Assembly: GCA_019649035.1 (NCBI GenBank)
Contig: BMAT01004020.1
Location: forward strand, 98,003-123,224
Length of the DNA stretch: 25,222 nucleotides
Reading direction: 5' to 3'
Origin: Elysia marginata
Taxonomy: Eukaryota > Mollusca > Gastropoda > Plakobranchidae
How positions within the stretch are numbered: position 1 is the first letter of the stretch; every line of letters begins with the position of its first letter. The translations under genes and the position numbers were made by a program. The notes beneath the pieces are model-generated. The model was given only the letters and a program-made list of their open reading frames with translations, had not been told where the DNA came from and made no database searches. Below are positions 11,801-18,895 of this stretch, in pieces.

Positions 11801-14094
11801 AACGATCTAAAACGTCGAAATCTTGATAGCCAAGGTGCGATTCTTTTTATACTTAACGTTTAGAAGGAGTGATTAAAAATACAAAGAAAAAATGCGGTGT
11901 CTAAGACCTTACCTCAGTTTCTTCATAGTCGTTCTTCATCATTCGCCTCAACAAATCTGTGGAGGAAAAATAGTTTTCAAATTCTGTCGGTAATTTGATG
12001 ATTCCAACTTTTTGAAAAAATTAACAGCTTGATTAGTAAAGCTCTGTTGAGATTATAATGTAAGACGGTAAACCAATAATTAGCTGAGAAGCAAAACAAA
12101 ATACACGGGTGCATCTGATATTTTTGTTATTTTTGTAAGAATAAGAGAATAATCTGTGCACGTCTTGACCCTAATAAATCTAGATACTTTTTATATATAA
12201 GAAAAACCCTATGCCGCGGTTAAAATTTTTTATCTTATCTTTTTACCAATAACCTCAGCATCTAATAAGTTATATAACGTCATGATACTTTGCATTAACA
12301 TCTTTGTTGCAATGGGAAATTTTTAAAAAATACTTGAAAATTCTGGCATTGAGTTCTTTTTCTCTCAAGCTTGTGCTTTCTTGGATTCCTCGAAGAAATA
12401 AATTCCCGTGGGGATGTCTGCCAGAAAACACCGACCCTAGGCCGCACAGCTCTATATAAATATGCAAGACGGGTTTATACATATCTAATCTGAATTAGGC
12501 GAAATCTCAATCTTCACCTTTATTAAATAGAATAAAAAATGATACTCAGAACTGGGGCCCAGGGATGAAACGGAACAAAAAGGGTACGCATACCCTAACA
12601 CAAAAGAAAATATATTTAGCCAAAACCTATGCTACATCTAGGTTCAACCTAGACTCTAGATCACATAATTTTCTACATCTAGATAATCGAGATTAATTTC
12701 TTGATCTGAATCATATTTTAAGACACTTAATAATAATAGATCTACATCTAATTAAATTCTACGACAAAGTAGATAACCTAGCGAAACTGTAGCTTATTGA
12801 TGGGCGTTCGATCCAGTTTTGTGGTGTGCAAAATTTAAATCACATCTTTTGTCCAATTAAACATTTGTCTCTTTCAGCTGCCGCCTCAGCATTAGTTCTT
12901 ACCATATGGAAACTCTTGGGTCTGTACACTGTCCACAATCATCTCGGCAAAGTCAGAGAAAAACTGGAACACAGCAAGCATTGTCTGGTTGGCAACCTCC
13001 TCGGGTGCGTCTGAATCTGGAATTAGCAGAAGAAAAGAACCTTTGAACTGTCTGTCCTTCTATCTACCTCTGTTTTTTCCTTCCCCATTTTTATTCTCTC
13101 ATCTCTCGCACTCCCTACCTCCCCACATGTCTGTTCATCTCTATACACAGCATCTACCAATCTTTTCTCCTCGTCAGACCTTTCATTTTTTAAAGTCTTT
13201 TTTCATCTTGTCTATGTTTTTTCAAATCACATAAATAAAACTATATACCCCACCCCTCACGAACACACACCTCCACGCGTGTTCTACAAGTTAAAAACAA
13301 AAGTTGTAGTTTCTCATCGCTTAATAAAATATTACCTTTCAAATTTTCAAAATATGGTAAAAGAAAATAAACAAAATTAATCTATAAAAAAGAAAAAAAG
13401 CAAATACAAAAAGTTACTAGCATTCAATTTCATTATGAAGCATGTAGGATCCATAGTAAAACTTAACAGTGAAGAATTTGTGCTTTATTTTTTCTTTTGC
13501 CAAAAGGGATAATTAATATGTTTATATGCGTGGTTGTAAGTTAAATGTCTCGATAAAGGTGCGATGAAATGCAGAAATGATTTGATTATAACAGTTCTCT
13601 GCAATTAAAAAAATTGTTTACGGCATAGCAGCTCATCAAATTAAGTTAGATTCCATTGTAACAAATACTTTGTATTAGCGACACCAAGCATTGAATAATT
13701 GGGCTCTAGGTGCTCTATAATAGTATAAGTAAAATTTATTATTGTTAATATTATTATTACTATTAATACTTGTTATTATTATTAATATTATATGTCATTA
13801 TTGTTATTATAGTAGTTACAGTTATTGCTTTTATTACTATTAATATTTTTCTTTTTTATTGTTGTTGTTGTTATTATTATTACTAAACGCAACTGCTCTT
13901 ATTTTTTAAAACTTACCTGGAGGAATTGGGCCAAAATAAAACTCTCCAGTCGAATCGCGACTGTGATCCAAGTCTGTTTCATTATAGATGTCATAAGTCA
14001 AGGCCGCTCTACCAGGTGTGACAAGAAGCAGAAGTTGCAGGAGAAGTACTACCAGGAAGGCAGCCTGAGAGGCCAGCCTTCGCATGGCAGTCAT
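1..14094 (-). CDS. Prominin (CD133-like) pentaspan membrane protein, 3' part beyond the window
   Basis: Spliced gene of 16 coding exons in this window, 1947 coding nt or 649 residues with no stop and matching phase at every junction. Prominins are cholesterol-binding glycoproteins of plasma-membrane protrusions (microvilli, cilia, photoreceptor discs). Visible order: signal peptide (1-30), ectodomain to about 117, TM1 (118-144), cytoplasmic loop, TM2 (165-187), large extracellular loop (about 188-446), TM3 (447-472), short loop, TM4 (490-513), then a second extracellular loop still open at 649. Just after TM4 the GAN-x-x-K-x-IC arrangement (residues 517-525) matches the vertebrate prominin signature, and the loop length of about 255 residues also matches. 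At least 16 N-glycosylation sequons lie in the predicted extracellular parts. Usual family length is roughly 830-870 residues, so about 200, including TM5, are missing to the left. The family call is secure; the paralogue is not assignable. Confidence 0.93.
560..700 (-). CDS. Prominin exon, second extracellular loop (residues 603-649), last one visible
   Basis: Acceptor TTTTGTTCCAG, donor GAGTTT/GTAAGTGCT, 47 codons, phase 0 in and out. It encodes FFTNSSDHFATMLVTLDNVT and onward, ending FTEYSEF. Sequons at 606, 619, 633 and 642. No convincing next exon is seen between 1 and 559, so the gene runs out of the window. Confidence 0.84.
977..1067 (-). CDS. Prominin exon, second extracellular loop with conserved Cys (residues 572-602)
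   Basis: Acceptor AAATATTTAG, donor AGTCAA/GTAAGCG, phase 2 in and phase 0 out. It encodes ATCRANNTTAFETFNINLVE and PNIYNDLNYSQ. A cysteine (574) preceded by Y-A-S-D aligns with the Y-S-D-C motif of vertebrate prominins, and the later N-I-N-L segment also resembles them. Sequons at 577, 578 and 599. Confidence 0.85.
1481..1587 (-). CDS. Prominin exon, second extracellular loop (residues 537-571)
   Basis: Acceptor TTTCATCTCTAG, donor TGGC/GTGAGTTTT, phase 0 in and phase 2 out. It encodes TLDYADAIPGHDGYYLSSIL and LGNGSLFPLYASDIL. The LD followed by a tyrosine-rich segment aligns with the vertebrate V-L-D-T-P region after TM4. Sequons at 535 (across the junction) and 559. Confidence 0.86.
2610..2736 (-). 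CDS. Prominin exon with TM4 and the GAN-x-x-K-x-IC signature (residues 494-536)
   Basis: Acceptor ATCCGTTTCAG, donor GGG/GTGTGTGTC, phase 2 in and phase 0 out. TM4 continues as CMVMCLVLFLCILALAVSGF, followed by YSGANADKVICDP. The GAN, K and IC positions match vertebrate prominins immediately after TM4, which fixes the family. The donor lies in an ACACACAC run, so the exact boundary rests on phase. Confidence 0.93.
3279..3425 (-). CDS. Prominin exon with TM3 and start of TM4 (residues 445-493)
   Basis: Acceptor CCATCTGCAG, donor GGT/GTAAGTAT, phase 2 in and phase 2 out. TM3 runs from about 447 to 472 (AFHIIFALGNIVLLMLLYFG, then WSLLMM). A 17-residue cytoplasmic loop without cysteine follows, then LIIM opens TM4. 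GTAAGT was chosen over a GT two bases earlier because it keeps phase with the next exon. Confidence 0.9.
4541..4614 (-). CDS. Prominin exon, pre-TM3 segment (residues 421-444)
   Basis: Acceptor GCTGTTTTCAG, donor CTCG/GTTAGCG, phase 0 in and phase 2 out. It encodes DLKFDRLRGDWDTWYKATYG and MDTA, a tryptophan-rich membrane-proximal segment placed just before TM3, like the aromatic pre-TM3 segment of vertebrate prominins. Confidence 0.82.
5337..5486 (-). CDS. Prominin exon, first extracellular loop (residues 371-420), GC donor
   Basis: Acceptor CATGTTGCAG, 50 codons, phase 0 in and out. It encodes PEYYFWKGVGDYIETQ and onward, with sequons at 388, 409 and 418. The boundary is a second GC donor, ACG/GCAAGTTA. 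Reading through would give A-S-stop, and no in-phase GT donor precedes it. The next exon begins in phase 0, as required. Confidence 0.84.
5932..6006 (-). CDS. Prominin exon, first extracellular loop (residues 346-370)
   Basis: Acceptor GTGTATTTCAG, donor CAGT/GTAAGTTGG, exactly 25 codons, phase 0 in and out. It encodes LSNVTSNLNTLTAMMSTTIA and NSLIS, a threonine/serine-rich helix with sequon at 348. Confidence 0.8.
6460..6677 (-). CDS. Prominin exon with cysteine cluster in first extracellular loop (residues 273-345)
   Basis: Acceptor ACTTTTCAG, donor ACCAAG/GTTAGTAT, phase 1 in and phase 0 out. A helical first half (LTSMQNQINAILAG) is followed by four closely spaced cysteines at 319, 322, 326 and 329 (C-x2-C-x3-C-x2-C). 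These probably form local disulphides, since this loop is extracellular. Sequon NLS at 309. It is the longest and best-conserved-looking exon of the loop. Confidence 0.88.
7295..7384 (-). CDS. Prominin exon, first extracellular loop (residues 243-272)
   Basis: Acceptor TTTGACAACAG, donor AGTG/GTAAGCTGA, phase 1 in and phase 1 out. It encodes DIGSIIWQPAVQALSSDF and APTFAKTANLDS, an amphipathic helical segment of the kind that fills prominin extracellular loops. Confidence 0.76.
7513..7855 (+). mobile_element. 3' end of a 5'-truncated non-LTR retrotransposon (LINE)
   Basis: Bases 7513-7623 encode PVIWNALPLSIKEATSVNQF, then KTLLKTYLFTAYEDLI and a stop. This is the W-N-x-L-P ... F-K-x-x-L-K-T-Y-L-F motif typical of the last residues of LINE ORF2 in many invertebrates. 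A 3' UTR follows, ending near 7800-7845 with an AAAG-GCTT-GAGC ... GGGCGCT block like the conserved 3' tails of CR1/L2-type elements. Only the 3' tip is present. It is antisense to prominin, in the intron between residues 242 and 243. Confidence 0.75.
8273..8342 (-). CDS. Prominin exon, first extracellular loop (residues 220-242)
   Basis: Acceptor TTATTTCCACAG, donor GGAAG/GTGAGACT, phase 0 in and phase 1 out. It encodes QWKFMSNDTN and a helical WSLLTVLKSDVE, with sequon NDT at 226. The short length is offset by good splice sites and phase continuity on both sides. Confidence 0.78.
8554..8630. repeat. (GATA)n microsatellite, left array
   Basis: About 77 bp of GATA/TAGA tetranucleotide repeats with a few interruptions (GATTAACAGATA, GATAAATAGA, GATATATAGA). 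It abuts the hairpin at 8635-8724. Intronic to prominin. Confidence 0.97.
8635..8724. repeat. Long near-perfect hairpin (33-bp perfect arms) between GATA arrays
   Basis: Arms 8635-8667 and 8692-8724 are perfect reverse complements over 33 bp. The 24-nt centre folds again (TTCTTGGA-TG-TCCAAGAA), so the stem can extend to about 44 bp with one mismatch, one wobble and a 2-nt loop. GATA arrays lie 4 bp to the left and about 75 bp to the right. This could be the core of a microsatellite-associated mobile element or a palindromic insertion. Confidence 0.95.
8798..8884. repeat. (GATA)n microsatellite, right array
   Basis: About 85 bp of nearly uninterrupted TAGA/GATA repeats, purer than the left array; the only variants are at its right end (GACAGATAG). 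Between the hairpin and this array lies a 16-nt near-palindrome (TTGTGTACATGCACAA, about 8768-8783). Confidence 0.97.
9159..9279 (-). CDS. Prominin exon, rest of TM2 and start of first extracellular loop (residues 179-219), GC donor
   Basis: Acceptor TTTGTGTACCAG. It completes TM2 (AFLMLSLLAS) and enters the loop with sequon NQT at 215. The best 3' boundary is a GC donor, GAG/GCAAGC, at 9159/9158. That gives phase 0 out, as the next exon requires. Reading on reaches a stop with no good GT donor in phase. Confidence 0.82.
9280..9698 (-). other. Prominin intron, no element recognised
   Basis: 419-bp intron with T/A-rich homopolymer runs around 9475-9560. Nothing else is supported. Confidence 0.5.
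9699..9904 (-). CDS. Prominin exon with TM1 and start of TM2 (residues 111-178)
   Basis: Acceptor TTTTCTTGTAG, donor TTT/GTAAGAAC, phase 0 in and phase 2 out. TM1 is residues 118-144 (rich in I, V, A with two Cys). A basic cytoplasmic loop follows (KKRRQDPHLLRKQLFDQKRG, 145-164), then TM2 begins at 165. The loop has no cysteine, whereas vertebrate prominins have a cysteine-rich stretch here. The intron behind it holds a decayed Tc1-like element. Confidence 0.9.
10389..11484 (-). pseudogene. Decayed Tc1-like (DDE) transposase in a prominin intron
   Basis: Read on the minus strand through several frames, this shows the order of a Tc1/mariner transposase. The N-terminal helix-turn-helix starts near 11484 (MPRLSRRERWEASGMLTAGL, stop, TRDIAAQFNSSHST). 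The second DNA-binding part is near 11190-11030 (IRLAHLRIRF ... VSPQTFRRRLHSVEL). The first catalytic Asp is in FSDESRF (10914-10934), the second in TQDHA (about 10650), and the Glu in INPIEHA near 10575. The C-terminus is EHALVDEWNANPQ ... REGNSRY-stop. Frameshifts and stops make it inactive. The terminal inverted repeats could not be identified. Confidence 0.9.
11199..11376. repeat. Four tandem 45-bp copies inside the Tc1-like transposase remnant
   Basis: Copies start at 11199, 11244, 11289 and 11334 (last one truncated at about 11376). They alternate as A-B-A-B: copies 1 and 3 share CGACTATT...CAATCG, copies 2 and 4 share CGGCTGTT...AAATCG. The array is therefore best read as a duplicated 90-bp unit. 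In the transposase the unit corresponds to the linker between the two DNA-binding halves. Confidence 0.95.
11913..11956 (-). CDS. Prominin small exon (residues 96-110)
   Basis: 44-nt exon, acceptor CCTCCACAG and donor GAG/GTAAGGTCT, phase 1 in and phase 0 out. It encodes DLLRRMMKNDYEETE, a charged segment aligning with the vertebrate stretch between the N-terminal helix and TM1. It is too short to be found by open-frame length; the splice sites and phase decide it. Confidence 0.8.
11957..12902 (-). other. Prominin intron, no element recognised
   Basis: 946 bp, AT-rich. The part at 12620-12770 is rich in short CTAGA/ATCTA words without forming a regular array. No gene or transposon is supported. 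Confidence 0.45.
12903..13010 (-). CDS. Prominin exon, N-terminal ectodomain (residues 60-95)
   Basis: Acceptor CAGATTCAG at 13011, donor GTAAGAAC below 12903, phase 1 in and phase 1 out. It encodes DAPEEVANQT followed by an amphipathic stretch (LAVFQFFSDFAEMIV) and QTQEFPY. This resembles the vertebrate prominin segment just before TM1, where a similar hydrophobic helix is followed by an N/E-P-F-P motif. Sequon at N67. Confidence 0.86.
13055..13260. repeat. Pyrimidine-rich low-complexity stretch (plus strand)
   Basis: About 200 bp dominated by C and T on the plus strand (CTTCCCC, CTCTCATCTCTC, CCTACCTCCCC), hence purine-rich in the prominin transcript. It lies in the intron upstream of the residue 60-95 exon. 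No repeat unit. Confidence 0.6.
13735..13887. repeat. (TTA)n/(TTG)n low-complexity tract
   Basis: About 150 bp of imperfect TTA, TTG and TAA triplets with an uninterrupted TTGTTGTTGTTG near 13860. It sits about 30 bp downstream (minus strand) of the first coding exon's donor. Confidence 0.85.
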
Positions 14095-14156
14095 CGTTAA
14101 AGAAACTCTTATACTTGAAACTTTGTAGCAACGCAACGGTTTTTACGGGTTCATGT
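13917..14156 (-). CDS. Prominin exon with start codon and signal peptide
   Basis: The acceptor is a pyrimidine tract ending TTGCAG at 14157; the donor is CCAG/GTAAGTTTT at 13916. Coding begins at the ATG at 14094 (residue 1); a second in-frame ATG is at 14085. Residues 1-30 form a textbook signal peptide: MTAMRR, then a long run of A, F, L, V and Q, ending TPGRA before ALTYD. After that comes an acidic, tyrosine-rich N-terminus with sequon NET at 38. The 62 nt before the ATG are 5' UTR and contain a four-codon upstream ORF (ATG at 14154, stop after MNP). The exon ends in phase 1. Confidence 0.88.
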
Positions 14157-14771
14157 CTGCAAGGAAAAAATTGCAGAGTATTTGTTATAATTTTAAAATA
14201 GTAGAAACAACAATAACAGCCACAGCAACTACAACATAGCCCAATTAAGTCCCTTTATAGAAATTTCTATAGAAGGGTAAGGATCTCATCTGCAAGTAAG
14301 CCAATAAGTGGATATCTTGTGCAAATACTTTTTTTCTCTGTACATCTGTGAAAATATCAAATATAAAAAAGTTTCTAGTTTACTACATCTGCAAAGGACC
14401 TATTCTTTTCTTCGCTTAAGAAAGACTGGAAATGCAGTAACAGCATACCAAACGAAAGCTACATAAATTGTTATCACTAAAAACACAAAATGACCTTAAA
14501 CGGTTGCACACGATGCAAACCAGTCAAAATAGGATAAATGCGACTTTGGTGTAACTGGTCATGTACATTAGACCAATTTAATTTTCATGCGCATTTGAAT
14601 CGAACAAAAATATGTCAAACCAATGAGTACTTTTAAGCTTAACTTTTTTTGATACCCTTGCTCTTAATGAAAGACCATTGTTTTCAAACATTTCAAGAGA
14701 GTGATTGTTGCGAGTCCCAGCGACGTTCTGCCACAACGTAACAATTTATTAAACAAAAGGAGACAACTTAC
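14157..14771 (-). other. Prominin 5' UTR intron
   Basis: 615-bp intron between the non-coding leader exon and the exon with the start codon. The only structure noted is a 16-bp perfect palindrome inside a 27-nt near-palindrome at 14251-14277. Confidence 0.5.
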
Positions 14772-14885
14772 CGACGCGACCACTGTACACTTGTAAACCG
14801 TCTGGACGACAGTGGACGTCTGTCTAGACTGACCAAGTAGTCCAGCTTATTTCACTCCGCCGCCCTCCACTGGTCATATCTGCCG
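14772..14885 (-). other. Non-coding 5' UTR exon of the prominin gene (5' edge approximate)
   Basis: The low-coordinate edge is a strong donor (CG, then GTAAGTTGT on the minus strand) at 14772/14771. It pairs naturally with the acceptor at 14157. The stretch is locally GC-richer than its surroundings, with a GGCGGCGGAG run on the minus strand near 14860, as expected of a transcribed leader. The transcription start is not visible; the edge near 14885 is a guess. Confidence 0.5.
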
Positions 14886-14944
14886 TCACATTATGCCCTA
14901 AGATAGCAGCCAAGAGTGAGAGTGGATGTGTGGTGAACGGTACA

Positions 14945-15065
14945 GATAAGTATCGACGACATAATGGGTTGTAATGAAGTAGTCAAGTCCCTCCTCACTC
15001 GCTTCGAAATTATTCATCTTACAATTTCTCGCTACATGAATATCTCTTATGTCGCTCTCATATTC
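14945..15065. repeat. Diverged direct repeat, copy 1
   Basis: Shares ordered words with 16312-16437: GATAA-TATC, GTTGTAA, TCAAGTCCC, AATTATTC, CTCGCTAC, TCTC. Similarity is roughly two thirds by eye, same orientation. An old dispersed repeat or local duplication. Confidence 0.5.
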
Positions 15066-16311
15066 CTGCAAAGAAGCTTTTCTTTGACTGTCGATTTCTT
15101 TACACACGGGAAAAGTTATCAATATGGCACAGTTAGGAGGCTTCTTAATATGAAAAGTTTCTGATGACAAATCAATAATGTAGCTACGTTAAATACAAAA
15201 AAATACTTAACAGCCTTGTCTTTTTGACACCTCAAACGAAATAGCTCTTTTAAAACTAAAACATTTCTTCTTCAATACTGATTATCAGACTAAGGATTGT
15301 AAACGCCCTTTTTTAAAACTTTGCATGTGGTTTAAGTCTAAGATTTGTGTACAAAATATAGACAGATATGTCTATGCGCTGTGCATTCCCTTTACTTGAG
15401 ATACTTTATCTATTGTAAATAGACGCGATTTTCTGGTGATAACTCCATAGTATTTAGATGTCTATAGCTGAGTACAATACGCAACATGTTGTGTTCATAT
15501 AAATACTTTTCAAATAAGTCTGTTTCTCCACAATATAAAAGTAGCTATGATACATATATAACGATTGTTTTAAAAGCTCCAAAATCAGTTATTTTGTAAT
15601 AATGGGCATTTGTTTCATGCATTGCATTATGTTAGTCCAGTAGGAAAAAGAGACCAAAATACATCATGCCAGATCAGGTGCAGGATTAACCTCAACCCAC
15701 TTATCAAACCGATTTGTAGCTGAAGAAGGCTAATCCGGGATTAACGGTTTTGTACACGGATTATGCAGGCCTAAAGTGGGTGAACCAATAACGTGTGACA
15801 TTTTTTTCATCACGGTCTCTTTGTGTGGTCTTTTCTTTGCGTTGACCACTAATCTAAATAATTTTCTATGACTGGTTTGAACTTTGGAATGTAGAAAGTA
15901 CTGCAAAATATGCCCAGTGTCGCGATAGTGAAATATAGAGGTTCTATAATCGTAACTAGTTTTCGTCATCGTAACTTTGTGTCATTGTTCTCGAGGTCGG
16001 CTTGAAATTTCCTCGCCGCATGTCTTTGATCTCTTCTCTTCAAATTTAATCTTTCAGAGTTAAAATTTGTCCTGTCCTGTGAACTATCAATACTCTTGCT
16101 GACCTCATCAAGCTTTTCTTCTCTTTGCATGGGTTATTAATGAAGCACATGAGGCATCTTCAGGAAAATGCCGATTGTTCATAATTCATTAATTGGTTGT
16201 AAAATAAGTGTGAATAAAACAATAACTATTACTCTAATAGGTTTAATGGAAAGACTTATTACGTTTTAATCACAATACTTGAATGTTTAAAATACGACAA
16301 CTGTTTGATTG

Positions 16312-16437
16312 TCCAAGATAAATATCACCATCATAGTGGTTGTAACCAGCCAATCAAGTCCCGCCAGTCTTGCTTTGTAATTATTCTTTCTTGCAACAAC
16401 TCGCTACTTTGTTCTTTTATCTCGCTTTTCCAAACAC
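16312..16437. repeat. Diverged direct repeat, copy 2
   Basis: Partner of 14945-15065 in the same orientation, with small insertions and deletions. No coding content in either copy. Confidence 0.5.
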
Positions 16438-17532
16438 TTATCCAATAGATTCAGAGGTAGACCCTTAACAACAATCCCTATAACAGTCAATAAAGAACTC
16501 TCCTAAACATTTCTACAAACGAAACTAAAAGCAGCCTAGGGTCTGAGCAACCTTGAATTGCTTGCTCAACACCAGGACCAATAAAGGATATTCGCAGTGC
16601 GAATCGTTGGATTTGTCCAGGCGTTTAAGCTCTGAGGAACTCGACACGAGGAGAAGCTAACAAGAAAAAAGCAGCTTAAACAAAGGTTCTTTGAAAGAAA
16701 TATATAACAAAGTTAAGAAATATCCCTTCTACTCTTCAAGAGTTTAAATTGTCTAATGCATGTATATTTTTAAAGACACTTTGCTTTGGCAAAACGTAAA
16801 GGGACATTCGTTTGGTGTTTACTTCTCCATTTGAACTTCTACAACTTATGCTCTATACCAATAGTATTTTCCGATGCTCTATATAAGTAGCAGTATCATT
16901 TATACTTCCTGGTTGAAATGAGCTTAGTATGATGGTAATACCTGATCTCGAAGTATGCGCTGTTATGAAGCCAAGTTTTCTTGCTTGTATTCTAATTCAA
17001 TTCATATCATTAGTAAATTGGCTCTTCATTCACAACTCAACATAATTACTTATCAATTATACTTTTTAATCTGCGCTTTAATTTGTGTTTCTAAATGAAT
17101 TACTGCTTTTGCGGAATAGACGAAAAGGTCATGGCGTCATCTGTTTCAAGTACCTGTGTAGCTCGCGCCTACCTCAATCGACAAATAAGGCACTTGAGAA
17201 GTAGCTATTTTTGAGATGAGCACGGGTGTGTTGTGTTCTACACAGTTTATTGTCATTTTGTAAAAACCGGAGTGAGCAGTCGTTTAGTTTTTTTTTTTTG
17301 TCGTTGACCAGACCATAAAAGTCAAGCAAACATTTTCATGGCATGGCTGATAAGTGCTATTGCTTCGAGCCACAGTTCAAACTAACCTCTGTTGTGAAAT
17401 CTGCTGTGGATATTGAATTATAATTACTGCTATTAATAAATAATATCTCACTAAGAGCGGTGTTTTTATTTTGAAAAGAAAATAGTACCATACAACATAA
17501 TTAAAACCTTAGTCTTAGTTTGATAACAGAAG

Positions 17533-17569
17533 ATGATAAGATGTTTCACGGGTTTTCTTTTACTTTTCG
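17533..17569 (+). CDS. DUOX first coding exon, signal peptide (residues 1-12)
   Basis: An ATG at 17533 with A at -3 opens MIRCFTGFLLLF and reaches a donor, TTCG/GTGAGTTTC, at 17570 in phase 1. That is the phase needed by the exon at 21005. Spliced, it reads MIRCFTGFLLLFVCFSPVIS before DEFERHPNDGW: a normal signal peptide directly before the conserved DUOX N-terminus. A nearer ATG (17541) is in the wrong phase. This exon is inferred from signal-peptide character and phase, not from direct similarity; an upstream non-coding exon may exist. Confidence 0.68.
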
Positions 17570-17953
17570 GTGAGTTTCATCTAAAATATTATAGGATATG
17601 AAACGATATCGTTGTTTATTCCTACAAATAACAACTGAAAGCTAGAAGAACTACTAAGTATTGTGCTTTCCAGTTTTTTGGAAACAGTAGCTATTAGTCT
17701 TTAATATCATTTATAAGTCTAGCATCAATCTTTATACATTATTACGCCTTAGGGCGCGAGTTCTGCTTTTTTCATTAAATGTTCAGTTCTAGGGTAGGCG
17801 TTGTCATAACCAACATTTTTTCTTCATCTGCAGTTATGCACGTAACAGCAGCACAAATTTTGTTTTTTTCAACTCTTGATTAACAACAGTTATTGATATT
17901 CCACACCATTAAAAGACATATAAGGCTGAGTTGTTTAAATCCTAGAAAGATGC

Positions 17954-18686
17954 ATAAAATCCTAAATTGAATCGCAGTAGAGCTGTGTGGATAAGCAAGT
18001 CAAATTTTTTAAAGTTAGGTATATATTTTAGCTCTAAAAATAGTGACGAAACAAGTGAGCTGATATACCCTCTACCCACATCCCACTTTATATACCCAAC
18101 TCCCATCCCTTACGAGTAAAAAACAATAGATCTAACATTTAAGGTGCTGAAAAGACTAAAAAAAGAATCTTGATGGAAAAGTGAATGCGAAATTATTTCA
18201 TTTTTATACGCACTGTAACTAACCAACTGGGTCATCGAATAGAGATAGAAAAGGCACACGGAGAAAAAAAAAATCTTAAAAAGTGAGCTGTCGGCTTTTC
18301 GCCTTCGTCAGACAAAAGAAAATAAAAAAAAAACGTGTAAGACACTTACATAAATACGGACAGGACTAACAATAAAAGAAAAGCAATATTATTATTATAA
18401 ACAATATAAAATATGAATGATGAGATAAAAATAAAAAATAACCTACAAATCTAGATATAAATCTATCTGCAGGATAAAAAAGAAAAAAAGGAAAAAATGG
18501 GGGAGGGGGCGAGGGCACTGAGGGAAGGGGCCTGAGGATCCACGGAAATTGTAACTTAATTAATAGTGAAAGAAATCAAAAGAACTATCAATGAAAAACG
18601 AGAATTATTTGCAAAATATAAGAATCTATCAACTATTTTTAGAGCTAAAATATATACCTTACTTTAAAAAAAATAAAATCCTAAAT
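17954..18686. mobile_element. Inverted-repeat element in DUOX intron 1, bounded by a 14-bp direct repeat
   Basis: A 40-bp inverted repeat (18005-18044 and 18632-18671, one mismatch) encloses 587 bp. A 14-bp direct repeat, ATAAAATCCTAAAT, lies at 17954-17967 and 18673-18686. The right copy directly follows an A-run at the end of the right arm. The interior is A-rich with no coding potential and includes a G-rich run. Inverted ends suggest a MITE or foldback element; the long direct repeat plus A-run suggests a retroposed copy. I cannot choose between them. Confidence 0.75.
18499..18530 (+). other. G-rich run with quadruplex potential
   Basis: Five G-tracts of 3-5 or more (GGGGG, GGGGG, GGG, GGG, GGGG) with loops of 1-6 nt fall within 32 nt on the strand transcribed as DUOX intron 1. 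It stands out in otherwise A-rich DNA inside the inverted-repeat element. Confidence 0.8.
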
Positions 18687-18895
18687 CAGGTCATGAGTAT
18701 TACCAATTATGTATAGCTGTTCTCATTAAAAACTTTTGTGATTGAAAACGGATGTGTTTCATCCGAACTTGGTTCTACAGTTTTTAATCTATTTTAGCGT
18801 GAAATTTACTTCATAGTTCATCAATCTCTTGAGCTTCACAAAGATGCATTGTGCTGAAATCATTATATTGCTCTTTTGCTCCGGTCATTATTTTC

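Larger units (their letters stand above)
14890..17532. other. Intergenic region between the divergent prominin and DUOX starts
   Basis: About 2.6 kb with no supported gene. It must hold the promoters of both genes, but no convincing core promoter pair was identified. It includes two diverged copies of one segment (14945-15065 and 16312-16437). A minus-strand open frame at 15730-15969 has no recognisable features. Confidence 0.6.

Noticed and set aside
15730..15969. A 79-codon minus-strand open frame in the intergenic region.
   Set aside because: No start context, splice signals, domains or low-complexity signature; about the length expected by chance.
16880..16887. TATATAAG as a TATA box for DUOX.
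   Set aside because: It lies about 650 bp before the start codon with several intervening ATGs, and similar words occur by chance elsewhere (for example near 12455). No supporting initiator.
18286..18314. A hammerhead-ribozyme-like stretch on the minus strand (CTGACGA, then a GGC/GCC stem-loop).
   Set aside because: The first core box fits CUGANGA, but the second core box reads GAC instead of GAA and stems I and III do not form. Not supported as a ribozyme.
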